Positions 9,021-18,017 of a DNA stretch of 64,000 nucleotides are shown here, piece after piece. Origin of the DNA: Streptomyces sp. DT2A-34 (GTDB lineage: Bacteria > Actinomycetota > Actinomycetes > Streptomycetales > Streptomycetaceae); NCBI RefSeq assembly GCF_030499515.1, contig NZ_JASTWJ010000001.1, forward strand, positions 7,606,001 to 7,670,000. The letters run 5' to 3'. Below the pieces are notes generated by a model. That model searched no databases. It was not told the DNA's origin and was given only the letters and a program-made list of their open reading frames with translations. The translations under genes and the position numbers were made by a program. How positions within the stretch are numbered: position 1 is the stretch's first letter; every line of letters starts with the position of its first letter.

Positions 9021-12000
9021 CTACGCCTTGCGCAGGCGGAACGTCAGGGTCAGGCCCTCGTCCGTGAACGGGGAGCCGTAGGTGTCGTCCGCGTCGCCCT
9101 GCGCGAAGTCCGTCGCCAGGACCTCGTCGGCGATGAGCTCGGCGTGCTCGCCCAGCGCCGCGATCGTCGCCGCGTCCGTCGCCGTCCAGCGCAGGGCGAT
9201 CCGGTCGGCCACGTCCAGGCCGCTGTTCTTGCGGGCCTCCTGGATCAGGCGGATCGCGTCACGGGCCAGGCCCGCGCGGCGCAGCTCCTCCGTGATCTCC
9301 AGGTCCAGGGCGACCGTCGCGCCCGAGTCGGACGCCACCGACCAGCCCTCGCGCGGGGTCTCCGTGATGATCACCTCGTCGGGGGCGAGCGTGATCGTCT
9401 CGCCGTCGACCTCCACCGAGGCCGTGCCCTCGCGCAGGGCGAGGGAGAGCGCGGCCGCGTCGGCGTTTGCGACGGCCTTCGCCACGTCCTGGACGCGCTT
9501 GCCGAAACGCTTGCCCAGGGCGCGGAAGTTGGCCTTGGCGGTGGTGTCCACCAGGCTGCCGCCCACCTCGGACAGCGACGCCAGCGACTCGACGTTCAGC
9601 TCTTCCGTGATCTGCGTGTGGAGCTCGGGGTTGAGCGCCTCGAAGCCGGTCGCGGCGACCAGCGCGCGCCGCAGCGGCTGGCGGGTCTTCACGCCCGACT
9701 CCGCGCGCGTGGCGCGGCCCAGCTCGACCAGCCGGCGGACCAGGACCATCTGCTTCGACAGCTCCGGGTCGATCGCCGACAGGTCCGCCTCCGGCCAGGA
9801 CGCCAGGTGGACCGACTCCGGCGCGTCCGGGGTGACCGGCACCACCAGGTCCTGCCAGACCCGCTCGGTGATGAACGGGGTCAGCGGGGCCATCAGCTTG
9901 GTGACCGTCTCGACGACCTCGTGCAGGGTGCGCAGCGCCGCCTTGTCGCCCTGCCAGAAGCGGCGGCGGGAGCGGCGGACGTACCAGTTCGACAGGTCGT
10001 CGACGAACGCCGAGAGCAGCTTGCCGGCGCGCTGGGTGTCGTACGCCTCCAGGGACTGGGTCACCTGGTCGGTCAGCGCGTGCAGCTCGGACAGCAGCCA
10101 GCGGTCCAGGACCGGGCGGTCGGCCGGGGCCGGGTCGGCCGCGGACGGCGCCCAGTTCGACGTGCGGGCGTACAGGGCCTGGAAGGCGACCGTGTTCCAG
10201 TAGGTGAGGAGGGTCTTCCGCACCACCTCCTGGATCGTGCCGTGGCCCACGCGGCGTGCCGCCCACGGGGAGCCGCCGGCTGCCATGAACCAGCGCACCG
10301 CGTCCGCGCCGTGCCGGTCCATCAGCGGGATCGGCTCCAGGGTGTTGCCCAGGTGCTTGGACATCTTGCGGCCGTCCTCGGCGAGGATGTGGCCGAGGCA
10401 GACGACGTTCTCGTACGACGACTTGTCGAAGACCAGGGTGCCGACCGCCATCAGCGTGTAGAACCAGCCGCGGGTCTGGTCGATGGCCTCGCTGATGAAC
10501 TGCGCCGGGTAGCGGCTCTCGAAGAGCTCCTTGTTCTTGTGCGGGTAGCCCCACTGCGCGAACGGCATCGAGCCCGAGTCGTACCAGGCGTCGATGACCT
10601 CCGGCACGCGCGTGGCCGTCTTCTCGCACTGGGGGCACGCGAAGGTGACGTCGTCGATGTACGGGCGGTGCGGGTCAAGGCTCGACTGGTCGGTGCCGGT
10701 CAGCTCGGTGAGCTGAGCGCGCGAGCCGACGCAGGTGAGGTGGTCGTCCTCGCAGCGCCAGATCGGCAGCGGGGTGCCCCAGTAGCGGTTGCGGGACAGT
10801 GCCCAGTCGATGTTGTTCTGCAGCCAGTCGCCGAAGCGGCCGTGCTTCACCGTCTCCGGGAACCAGTTGGTCTTCTCGTTCTCCTGGAGGAGGCGGTCCT
10901 TGATGGCGGTGGTGCGGATGTACCAGGACGGCTGCGCGTAGTAGAGGAGCGCGGTGTGGCAGCGCCAGCAGTGCGGGTAGCTGTGCTCGTACGGGATGTG
11001 CCGGAAGAGCAGACCGCGCTGCTGGAGGTCCTCGGTGAGCTTTTCGTCCGCCTTCTTGAAGAAGACGCCGCCGACCAGGGGGACGTCCTCGGCGAAGGTG
11101 CCGTCCGGGCGGACGGGGTTCACGACCGGCAGGTCGTACGCGCGGCAGACCTTCAGGTCGTCCTCACCGAAGGCGGGGGACTGGTGGACCAGACCCGTAC
11201 CGTCCTCGGTCGTGACGTACTCGGCGTTGACGACGAAATGCGCCTGCGCCGGGCTGTGCCCACTGGTTCCCTCGCTGACGCTCGGGAACTCGACCAGCTC
11301 GAACGGACGTTGATACGTCCAGCGCTCCATCTCGGCGCCCGTGAAGGTCTGGCCGGTCGTCTCCCAGCCCTCACCGAGGGCCTTGGCGACGAGCGGTTCG
11401 GCGACGACGAGCTTCTCCTCGCCGTTCGTCGCGACGACGTAGGTGACCTCGGGGTGCGCGGCCACGGCCGTGTTGGAGACGAGGGTCCAGGGCGTCGTCG
11501 TCCACACCAGGAGCGCGGCTTCGCCGGCGAGCGGACCGGAGGTGAGGGGGAAACGGACGTACACCGAGGGGTCGACGACCGTCTCGTAGCCCTGCGCCAG
11601 CTCGTGGTCGGACAGGCCGGTGCCGCAGCGGGGGCACCAGGGCGCTACGCGGTGGTCCTGGACCAGCAGGCCCTTGTCGAAGATCTCCTTGAGCGACCAC
11701 CAGACGGACTCGATGTACTCGGGCTCCATCGTGACGTAGGCGTCGTTCAGGTCGACCCAGTAGCCCATGCGGTTCGTGAGCTCTTCGAAGGCGTCGGTGT
11801 GGCGGAGCACGGACTCACGGCACTTGGAGTTGAAGGCGGCGATGCCGTACGCCTCGATGTCCTGCTTGCCGCTGAAGCCGAGCTCCTTCTCGACCGTCAG
11901 CTCCACCGGCAGCCCGTGGCAGTCCCAGCCGGCCTTGCGGGCGACGTGGTAGCCGCGCATGGTGCGGAAGCGGGGGAAGACGTCCTTGAAGACGCGGGCC

Positions 12001-12191
12001 TCGATGTGATGGGCGCCGGGCATGCCGTTGGCGGTGGGCGGGCCCTCGTAGAACACCCACTCGGGGCGGCCCTCGGACTGCTCCAGGCTCTTGGCGAAGA
12101 TCTTCTGCTCGCGCCAGAAGTCGAGCACGGCGTGCTCGAGCGCGGGCAGGTCGACCTGGGCGGGTACCTGGCGGTACGTCGGCGTTGTCAT
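9021..12191 (-). CDS. ileS: Isoleucyl-tRNA synthetase
   Basis: 1056 residues, class Ia synthetase of the long actinobacterial type. It charges tRNA-Ile and edits valine. Motifs seen are the HIGH-type PTANGMPGAHHIEARV, WDCHGLPVE, the CP1 editing domain with WTTTPWTL, and the KMSKS-type GRKMSKHLGN. Zinc-ligand cysteine pairs are in CPRCG and CPQC. ATG at 12191 is chosen because GGAGGAAGC lies just upstream and the protein then begins MTTPTYRQVPAQVDLP; the open frame extends further up through the leader but has no function there. Expression is probably controlled by the T-box leader directly upstream. Confidence 0.98.
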   Translation of the reverse strand: MTTPTYRQVPAQVDLPALEHAVLDFWREQKIFAKSLEQSEGRPEWVFYEGPPTANGMPGAHHIEARVFKDVFPRFRTMRGYHVARKAGWDCHGLPVELTVEKELGFSGKQDIEAYGIAAFNSKCRESVLRHTDAFEELTNRMGYWVDLNDAYVTMEPEYIESVWWSLKEIFDKGLLVQDHRVAPWCPRCGTGLSDHELAQGYETVVDPSVYVRFPLTSGPLAGEAALLVWTTTPWTLVSNTAVAAHPEVTYVVATNGEEKLVVAEPLVAKALGEGWETTGQTFTGAEMERWTYQRPFELVEFPSVSEGTSGHSPAQAHFVVNAEYVTTEDGTGLVHQSPAFGEDDLKVCRAYDLPVVNPVRPDGTFAEDVPLVGGVFFKKADEKLTEDLQQRGLLFRHIPYEHSYPHCWRCHTALLYYAQPSWYIRTTAIKDRLLQENEKTNWFPETVKHGRFGDWLQNNIDWALSRNRYWGTPLPIWRCEDDHLTCVGSRAQLTELTGTDQSSLDPHRPYIDDVTFACPQCEKTATRVPEVIDAWYDSGSMPFAQWGYPHKNKELFESRYPAQFISEAIDQTRGWFYTLMAVGTLVFDKSSYENVVCLGHILAEDGRKMSKHLGNTLEPIPLMDRHGADAVRWFMAAGGSPWAARRVGHGTIQEVVRKTLLTYWNTVAFQALYARTSNWAPSAADPAPADRPVLDRWLLSELHALTDQVTQSLEAYDTQRAGKLLSAFVDDLSNWYVRRSRRRFWQGDKAALRTLHEVVETVTKLMAPLTPFITERVWQDLVVPVTPDAPESVHLASWPEADLSAIDPELSKQMVLVRRLVELGRATRAESGVKTRQPLRRALVAATGFEALNPELHTQITEELNVESLASLSEVGGSLVDTTAKANFRALGKRFGKRVQDVAKAVANADAAALSLALREGTASVEVDGETITLAPDEVIITETPREGWSVASDSGATVALDLEITEELRRAGLARDAIRLIQEARKNSGLDVADRIALRWTATDAATIAALGEHAELIADEVLATDFAQGDADDTYGSPFTDEGLTLTFRLRKA

Positions 12192-12475
12192 CAGCGAGCT
12201 TCCTCCGGCGGACTTGCTGCCTTCCGTCCGGAGGGACGAGAGCCGTGTCTTTCCGTACGCCGGTTTCGGCGCGCTCCCGCGGTACCACCCTCCTTGGCCC
12301 GCCGACGCGGGGTGTGCGTCGGTGAACCCCCTCATTGGGGTCGCGATGCCGGGTCTACTCGCCTTGAGGAGGCTTTCTTCCGGCGGCTCCGGGGTGATCT
12401 TCACGTCGCGCTCGCCCCCGGGCTTCCACCGTCCCCGGGTCGCTCTGGGCCGCGTACGCCGCTACTCGTCCCCAT
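12192..12475 (-). promoter_or_regulatory. T-box riboswitch leader of ileS, translational type
   Basis: Read on the minus strand, the leader contains GACGAGTAGC (12470 to 12461), the AGTA-containing base of stem I. A likely specifier ATC (isoleucine) is at 12398-12396 in GAAGATCACC. The T-box consensus AGGGTGGTACCGCG at 12291-12278 would pair with the tRNA acceptor end. Next to ileS, CCTCCGGAC (minus strand) can pair with GTCCGCCGGAGG, which contains the ribosome-binding site. This arrangement of a sequestered Shine-Dalgarno and no terminator is the known actinobacterial ileS T-box class. Uncharged tRNA-Ile would free the ribosome-binding site and raise IleS synthesis. Confidence 0.92.
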
Positions 12476-12786
12476 CCACGCTTTTTCGCTCCGCCCAGTG
12501 TACGGCGCCGCGGGGACAGCGGCCGACCGGATTTACGGCACCCGGGGGAGGCGGTGCCGTACCGGCCGGGGTGACCCGAATGGATCGGTACGCGTGTTCG
12601 GATTCTGGGACGTCCGGCTCGATTGCATACCCGGCGGGGAGCTGGGCACAACGCATGCAGGTCTGCCGAGCGGCATGCGTGAGGCGGGCGAATCGGGCGG
12701 TGTGCCCCGTTGCCGCGGGACTCAAGTCGATTTATCGTCCCAGCACGATTCGCGAGCGAGATCACAATATGTGAAGGGGCCGCGGC
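12476..12786. promoter_or_regulatory. Divergent promoter region between ileS leader and the DksA/TraR-like gene
   Basis: 311 bases with no convincing gene. On the minus strand TACACT (12502-12497) fits an actinobacterial -10 element and would start a transcript just before the T-box. The right half probably holds the promoter of the gene at 12787. No other structure stands out. Confidence 0.4.
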
Positions 12787-14073
12787 ATGGTGGCGAAGAA
12801 GACCGCCGTACAGCAGTCGGCGTCGGGCAGGTCCACCCATGCGAGCGCCTCCGGCGGTACGGGTGCCGGTGCCTCCGGCGGTGCGGCCAAGGATGTGGGC
12901 GGGAAGAAGAGTGCGCGGGGGAGTTCCACGGGGGCGCAGGGAGGTGCTTCCGCGGGTGTGCGGGGCGGGAAGCCGGTGAAGACCGTTCGGGGGTCTGTCG
13001 GGGGCGGGGCGGAGGAGACGGCCGGGAAGAGGGCGGGCTCGAAAGCGGGCGCCAAGAAGGCCGTGTCCAAGAAGGCGGTGTCCAAGAAGGCGGTGTCCAA
13101 GAAGGCGGTGTCCAAGAAGGTCGGGCCCGGGGGCAAGGGAGCCAAGGGGGCGGCGGCCGGAGAGGCGACCGTAGAGAGAGCGGTCGCAAGGACGGCGGTC
13201 GGGAAGAAGGCGACACCGAAGGGAAGCGCGGCCACGAAGGCGGCGAAGAAAGCGGCCAAGGGAAGCGCCGCCAAGAAGGCCGTGGCCAAGGAAGGTGCCG
13301 CCAAGAAGGTGGTCGTGAAGGTGGCCGTCGGGAAGGAAGCAGCTGGGAAGGAAATGGCCGGCGAGAAGGCGGCCGGGGAGAAGGGCGTCGGTGGGGGTGG
13401 GCAGGGGCGCGGTGCTGTGGTGCAGGGCGCCTCCGAGGCGCGTAGCTCCAAAAGGAGCACGTCCAGGACGAGCACCACGTCCAAGAGGGCCGCGGCCAGG
13501 AAGAAGGCGGTCGCGGAGCGGGCGGCCGGGAAGAGTGCGGTCGCCGAGAGCAGGGCCAAGAAGGCGGGCGCGGAGCAGACGGGAGCCACGACGGTGGTTG
13601 CGAAGAAGACTCCTGGCACGGCCACGGCGGCGAAGACCGCCCTTCCCAAGGCACGCATCGCCGCGGCGGTGGAGCCCGGCGAGCTCGCGGTGCGCCCCGG
13701 CGAGGACCCCTGGACCCCGGAGGAGGTCGAGGAGGCACGAGCCGAGCTGATGGCCGAGGTGATGCGGCTGCGCGACGAGCTCGCGTCGTCCGAGCAGTCC
13801 CTGGTCGGCCTGATGCGGGACTCCGGGGACGGGGCCGGCGACGACCAGGCGGACACCGGCGCCAAGAACATCACGCGCGAGCACGAGCTGGCGCTCGCCG
13901 CCAACGCGCGCGAGATGCTCACACAGACCGAGCGGGCCCTGGAGCGGCTCGACGCGGGCACCTACGGCCTGTGCGAGAACTGCGGCAACCCGATCGGCAA
14001 GGCACGCATGCAGGCCTTCCCTCGCGCGACCCTGTGCGTGGAGTGCAAGCAGAAGCAAGAGCGGCGGTACTGA
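12787..14073 (+). CDS. Lys/Ala-rich protein with C-terminal DksA/TraR zinc finger
   Basis: 428 residues in two parts. Residues 1 to about 300 are very rich in Lys and Ala with KKA and AKK repeats, like a histone-H1/HU-tail type nucleic-acid-binding region. Residues about 310-428 are a DksA/TraR-type domain with a coiled coil (EEVEEARAELMAEVMRLRDEL) and a four-cysteine zinc finger, CENC at 396-399 and CVEC at 417-420. DksA-type proteins bind RNA polymerase through the secondary channel, but the acidic tip residues of DksA are not evident. Five 15-base units at 13051-13125 encode VSKKA repeats and may vary in number. It could be a nucleoid or transcription accessory protein; the exact function is unknown. 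Confidence 0.8.
   Translation: MVAKKTAVQQSASGRSTHASASGGTGAGASGGAAKDVGGKKSARGSSTGAQGGASAGVRGGKPVKTVRGSVGGGAEETAGKRAGSKAGAKKAVSKKAVSKKAVSKKAVSKKVGPGGKGAKGAAAGEATVERAVARTAVGKKATPKGSAATKAAKKAAKGSAAKKAVAKEGAAKKVVVKVAVGKEAAGKEMAGEKAAGEKGVGGGGQGRGAVVQGASEARSSKRSTSRTSTTSKRAAARKKAVAERAAGKSAVAESRAKKAGAEQTGATTVVAKKTPGTATAAKTALPKARIAAAVEPGELAVRPGEDPWTPEEVEEARAELMAEVMRLRDELASSEQSLVGLMRDSGDGAGDDQADTGAKNITREHELALAANAREMLTQTERALERLDAGTYGLCENCGNPIGKARMQAFPRATLCVECKQKQERRY
13051..13125 (+). repeat. 15-base in-frame tandem repeat encoding (V/A)SKKA units
   Basis: Three identical copies of TCCAAGAAGGCGGTG (13066-13080, 13081-13095, 13096-13110) are flanked by a variant on each side (13051-13065 and 13111-13125). 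Because the period is a multiple of three, gain or loss of copies would only lengthen or shorten the basic region of the host protein. Confidence 0.9.
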
Positions 14074-14143
14074 CCGGTATCCGGGTGCCGCCGGACGTGT
14101 CGTACTCTCGTCCTCAGTCAGGTACCTAGGTTGAAGGACTCAC

Positions 14144-14740
14144 GTGGCAGAGGCGGAGCGCATCATCGGTACGCCGGATACCCCAGAGGCGGCGGGAGCC
14201 GAGCCGGAGCAGTCCGACGAGAACGCGAAGGAAGCCGCGGCCGAGCGGCCCCGGGGCCGGCGCCGGATCGCCGTGCTGTTCGGGGTCGCCGCCTTCGCCT
14301 ACGCCCTCGACCTGGTCAGCAAGATGATCGTGGTCGCCAAGCTGGAGCACCACCCGCCGATCGAGATCATCGGGGACTGGCTGAAGTTCGAGGCGATCCG
14401 CAACGCGGGCGCGGCCTTCGGCTTCGGCGAGGCCTTCACCGTGATCTTCACGGTGATCGCGGCGGCCGTGATCGTGGTGATCGCCCGGCTCGCCCGCAAG
14501 CTGTACAGCCTGCCCTGGGCGATCGCGCTCGGCCTGCTGCTCGGCGGTGCGCTCGGCAACCTCACCGACCGGATCTTCCGCTCGCCCGGTGTCTTCGAGG
14601 GCGCGGTCGTGGACTTCATCGCACCCAAGCACTTCGCGGTGTTCAACCTGGCCGACTCGGCGATCGTGTGCGGCGGCATCCTGATCGTGCTGCTGTCGTT
14701 CAAGGGGCTGGACCCCGACGGGACCGTCCACAAGGACTGA
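14144..14740 (+). CDS. lspA: Lipoprotein signal peptidase LspA
   Basis: 198 residues. An N-terminal hydrophilic extension of about 40 residues precedes four transmembrane segments. The catalytic aspartates of this A8 peptidase lie in GNLTDR and in [16 protein letters not shown] is also a family block. LspA cleaves signal peptides from diacylglyceryl-modified prolipoproteins made by Lgt, which is also encoded in this window near 54.7 kb. GTG at 14144 follows GAAGGA. The rluD gene follows after a 111-base gap that holds DnaA-box-like repeats. Confidence 0.95.
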   Translation: MAEAERIIGTPDTPEAAGAEPEQSDENAKEAAAERPRGRRRIAVLFGVAAFAYALDLVSKMIVVAKLEHHPPIEIIGDWLKFEAIRNAGAAFGFGEAFTVIFTVIAAAVIVVIARLARKLYSLPWAIALGLLLGGALGNLTDRIFRSPGVFEGAVVDFIAPKHFAVFNLADSAIVCGGILIVLLSFKGLDPDGTVHKD

Positions 14741-14765
14741 GGCCCGCACGGGCCGGCCGGCGAGG

Positions 14766-14814
14766 GTTGTCCACAGGCTCCGTTGTCCCAAAGGCTCCGT
14801 TGTCCACAGGCTCC
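14766..14814 (+). repeat. Tandem repeat with two perfect DnaA-box-like sequences
   Basis: Three tandem copies of GTTGTCCACAGGCTCC occupy 14766-14781, 14782-14798 (changed in the middle to TTGTCCCAAAGG) and 14799-14814. Copies 1 and 3 contain TTGTCCACA (14767-14775 and 14800-14808), which is the Streptomyces DnaA-box consensus. No dnaA, dnaN or gyrB is near, so this is not the origin. It could bind DnaA and affect rluD, or titrate DnaA, or be a chance repeat expansion. Confidence 0.6.
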
Positions 14815-14851
14815 GTACGGGGCTGTCGGCCCCGTCCGGCATACTCGTCGG

Positions 14852-15796
14852 GTGAGCACGATTCCCGAGATCCGTACCCTGCCCGTGCCCGACGGCCTGG
14901 AGGGCGAGCGCGTCGACGCCGCCATCTCCCGCATGTTCGGCTTCTCCCGTACGAAGGCCGCCGAGCTTGCCGCGGCGGGGAAGGTCACGGTCGACGGCTC
15001 GGTGGTCGGGAAGTCCGAGCGGGTGCACGGCGGCGCCTGGCTCGAGGTGGAGATGCCGCAGGCGCCCGCGCCGGTGCAGGTCGTCGCCGAGCCGGTCGAG
15101 GGCATGGAGATCGTGCACGACGACGATGACGTGGTCGTGATCGTGAAGCCGGTCGGTGTGGCCGCGCATCCGTCGCCGGGCTGGAGCGGTCCGACGGTCA
15201 TCGGTGGGCTCGCCGCCGCCGGGTACCGGATCTCGACGTCCGGCGCCGCCGAGCGCCAGGGCATCGTGCACCGGCTCGACGTGGGCACGTCCGGGCTGAT
15301 GGTCGTCGCCAAGTCCGAGTACGCGTACACGTCGCTCAAGCGCCAGTTCAAGGAGCGCACGGTCGACAAGCGGTACCACACGCTCGTCCAGGGCCACCCC
15401 GACCCGACCAGCGGCACCATCGACGCTCCCATCGGCCGCCACCCCAACCACGACTACAAGTGGGCGGTCACGGCCGACGGCAAGCCGTCCGTCACGCACT
15501 ACGACCTCATCGAGGCGTTCCGCGCGGCCTCCCTGCTCGATGTGAAGCTGGAGACCGGCCGCACCCACCAGATCCGCGTCCACATGGCCGCCCACCGGCA
15601 CCCCTGCGTGGGCGACCTGACGTACGGCGCCGACCCGACGCTGGCCAAGCGGCTCCACCTGACCCGCCAGTGGCTGCACGCCGTACGCCTCGGCTTCGAG
15701 CACCCCGGGGACGGGCAGTGGGTGGAGTTCGCGTGCGACTACCCGGCCGACCTGCAGAAGGCCCTGGACCAGGTCCGCGAGGAGACGTACGCGTGA
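14852..15796 (+). CDS. RluD-family 23S rRNA pseudouridine synthase
   Basis: 314 residues. An N-terminal S4 RNA-binding domain ([34 protein letters not shown]) is followed by the RluA-type catalytic domain with [19 protein letters not shown], where the Asp of HRLD is the catalytic residue. E. coli RluD modifies helix 69 of 23S rRNA; the precise target here is inferred. GTG 14852 is used because it gives the standard N-terminus; the frame upstream runs through the repeat region. It follows lspA, a conserved order, and its stop overlaps the next start by four bases. Confidence 0.92.
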   Translation: MSTIPEIRTLPVPDGLEGERVDAAISRMFGFSRTKAAELAAAGKVTVDGSVVGKSERVHGGAWLEVEMPQAPAPVQVVAEPVEGMEIVHDDDDVVVIVKPVGVAAHPSPGWSGPTVIGGLAAAGYRISTSGAAERQGIVHRLDVGTSGLMVVAKSEYAYTSLKRQFKERTVDKRYHTLVQGHPDPTSGTIDAPIGRHPNHDYKWAVTADGKPSVTHYDLIEAFRAASLLDVKLETGRTHQIRVHMAAHRHPCVGDLTYGADPTLAKRLHLTRQWLHAVRLGFEHPGDGQWVEFACDYPADLQKALDQVREETYA

Positions 15797-16281
15797 GTTC
15801 GTCGCCGTCGTCGCCGTCCACGTCGTATGCGGTGCGGGTCGCCGAGGACCCCGCCGACCGTGAGATGTGCTTCGCGGTGCGCAAGGAGGTCTTCGTCGGG
15901 GAGCAGGGAGTCCCCGAGGACCTGGAGTACGACGCGTACGACGCCGTCGCCGTGCAGGTGCTGGCCGTGCGGGAGGACGGGGTGCCGCTGGGCACCGGGC
16001 GGCTGCTGCACGGGGAGGCGGCCGCGGCGAAGGTCGACGGTGATCCGTCGGTCGGGTCGCTGGGGCGGCTCGCGGTGACGAAGGCGGCGCGTGGGCTCGG
16101 TGTCGGCGTCGCGCTGGTGCGGGCCATCGAGGAGACGGCACGCGCGCGCGGGCTCGCCGCCGTGGATCTGCACGCGCAGACGCACGCGCTGGGTTTTTAC
16201 GAGCGGTTGGGGTACGCGGCGTACGGGCCGGAGTTCCCCGACGCGGGGATACCGCACCGGGCGATGCGGCGCGCTCTGTAG
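15793..16281 (+). CDS. GNAT-family N-acetyltransferase
   Basis: 162 residues. It has the GNAT fold markers: [16 protein letters not shown] near the N-terminus, [25 protein letters not shown] (acetyl-CoA pyrophosphate loop) and [22 protein letters not shown] near the C-terminus. This pattern is close to the ElaA-like subgroup, but the substrate is unknown. GTG at 15793 overlaps the rluD stop (GTGA), so the two genes are translationally coupled. The first 10 residues are a Ser/Pro run that is probably disordered. Confidence 0.88.
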   Translation: MSSSPSSPSTSYAVRVAEDPADREMCFAVRKEVFVGEQGVPEDLEYDAYDAVAVQVLAVREDGVPLGTGRLLHGEAAAAKVDGDPSVGSLGRLAVTKAARGLGVGVALVRAIEETARARGLAAVDLHAQTHALGFYERLGYAAYGPEFPDAGIPHRAMRRAL

Positions 16282-16339
16282 TCGAGGGACCCGTACGCGC
16301 TGGTGAGAAGGGCGGCCTGGCAGGCTTGAGGTCTGTCTT

Positions 16340-17956
16340 GTGGACGTCGATGTCACCGGAGCGCTGACCGTGGATCAGTTGGCCCTGTTGTTCGTGCTGT
16401 TGCTCGGGGCCGTGGTGAGTGTCCCGGTGGGGGACCGGGTCGGGTTGCCGGCGCCGGTGCTGATGACGCTGCTCGGGATCGTTCTCGCGCTGCTCGACTT
16501 CGTGCCCAATGTCGACATTCCGCCCGATCTGATCCTGCCGCTGCTGTTGCCGCCGTTGCTGTACGCCGCCGTACGGCGGACCTCGTGGCGGCAGTTCGCG
16601 GCGAATGTGCGGCCCATCCTTCTGCTGGCCGTGGCGCTGGTGTTCGTCACGACGGTGTGCGTGGCCGCGGTCGCCCACGCGATCGTGCCGGGGCTGCCGC
16701 TCGCCGCCGCCGTGGCGCTGGGCGCGCTCGTCGCGCCGCCCGACCCGGTCGCGGCGACCGCCGTCGCCGGGCAACTCGGGCTGCCGCGGCGCCTGGTGTC
16801 CATCCTGGAGGGCGAGGGTCTCTTCAACGACGTGACGGCCATCGTGCTGTACCACGTGGCGATCGCGGCCGCCGTGAGCGGCAGCTTCTCGCCGTGGGAG
16901 GCCGGACTGGATCTGGTGCTCTCCGCCGTGGTGGCGCTGGCCGTCGGGCTCGCTCTCGGGTGGGGCGCCAACAAGCTGATGGATCTGCTGGGGGACCCGA
17001 CCCTGCAGATCGGGCTCACGCTGCTCGTGCCGTACGCCTCGTACGTGCTGGCCGAGGAGCTCCACGGCTCCGGTGTGCTCGCCGTGCTCGTCACCGCCCT
17101 GTTCCTCGCCGAGTACGCCACCGACGCGGACGACGTGATGACACGGCTCGCCGGGCACACCTTCTGGGACATCGTCGACACGCTGGTCACCGGCGTCGCG
17201 TTCGGGCTCATCGGGCTCGAACTGCACATCGCGGTGCGGACGGCGTCCGGGCGGTGGGACGAGATGCTCGGCTGGGCGGCCGCGGTGGTCGGCGTCGTCG
17301 TACTGGTGCGACTGCTGTGGTTGCTGCCGGCGACCTGGCTCACCAAGCGGATGCACGCGAAACGGGACTACGACGAGGAGATCCCGGTCAGCTGGCGCGA
17401 GACCATCGTGATGTGGTGGTCGGGGATGCGGGGCGTCGCCTCGGTCGCCCTGGCGCTGGCCATTCCGCTTCAGACGGATTCGGGCGCCGCCTTTCCCGAC
17501 CGGGACGAGATCGTGTTCATCGCGTTCGGGGTGATCATGGCGACGCTGGTGCTGCAGGGGCTGACCCTGCCGTGGCTGGTGAAGCGGCTCGGGGTGCGCG
17601 CCGACAGCGAGCGGGAGAAGGAGTTCGAGAAGCAGCTGGCGGTGCGGGCGGCCAAGGCGGCGAAGCGGAGGCTGAGGGAGATCGAGGCCGTCGAGGAACT
17701 GCCCGAGGAGCTGTCCGAGCAGATGCTGCGGCGGGCGTTCGAGATCGGGGTGCGGATCAGCCCGGAGATGGGCGAGGAGGAGCGCAGGGAGGCGCATCAG
17801 CAGCGGGTGCGGCGGCTGAAGCGGGTACGGCGGATCCAGGGCGAGCTGCTGAGCGCGGCCAGGCACGAGGTGCTGGCGGCGCGCAGTGAGCCGGGGGCCG
17901 ATCCCGAGGTGGTGGACCGGGTGCTGCGGCATTTGGACGTGCGTAGCCTGCGGTGA
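16340..17956 (+). CDS. CPA1-family Na+/H+ antiporter
   Basis: 538 residues with about twelve transmembrane helices in residues 10-425. The ion-binding block VAPPDPVAATAVAGQLGLPRRL and GEGLFNDVTAIVLY are typical of NhaP/NHE-type antiporters, as is WSGMRGVASVALALAIP. The last 120 residues are hydrophilic, charged and probably helical (EREKEFEKQLAVRAAKAAKRR). It exchanges protons for Na+ or K+ across the membrane in pH and ion balance. GTG 16340 is assumed; the upstream gap is 58 bases, so a transcript shared with the GNAT gene is possible. Confidence 0.9.
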   Translation: MDVDVTGALTVDQLALLFVLLLGAVVSVPVGDRVGLPAPVLMTLLGIVLALLDFVPNVDIPPDLILPLLLPPLLYAAVRRTSWRQFAANVRPILLLAVALVFVTTVCVAAVAHAIVPGLPLAAAVALGALVAPPDPVAATAVAGQLGLPRRLVSILEGEGLFNDVTAIVLYHVAIAAAVSGSFSPWEAGLDLVLSAVVALAVGLALGWGANKLMDLLGDPTLQIGLTLLVPYASYVLAEELHGSGVLAVLVTALFLAEYATDADDVMTRLAGHTFWDIVDTLVTGVAFGLIGLELHIAVRTASGRWDEMLGWAAAVVGVVVLVRLLWLLPATWLTKRMHAKRDYDEEIPVSWRETIVMWWSGMRGVASVALALAIPLQTDSGAAFPDRDEIVFIAFGVIMATLVLQGLTLPWLVKRLGVRADSEREKEFEKQLAVRAAKAAKRRLREIEAVEELPEELSEQMLRRAFEIGVRISPEMGEEERREAHQQRVRRLKRVRRIQGELLSAARHEVLAARSEPGADPEVVDRVLRHLDVRSLR

Positions 17957-18017
17957 CCTTTATGGCAGTCGTGTGAACGGACGAGGCATGTGCGGCGTCC
18001 CTTTGTAGGGTCGGATC

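Noticed and set aside
8904..13445. Very long plus-strand open frame of 1513 codons opposite ileS
   Set aside because: It is the antisense of ileS and its leader. High GC keeps opposite frames open; the composition is Arg/Gly-rich and no family is visible.
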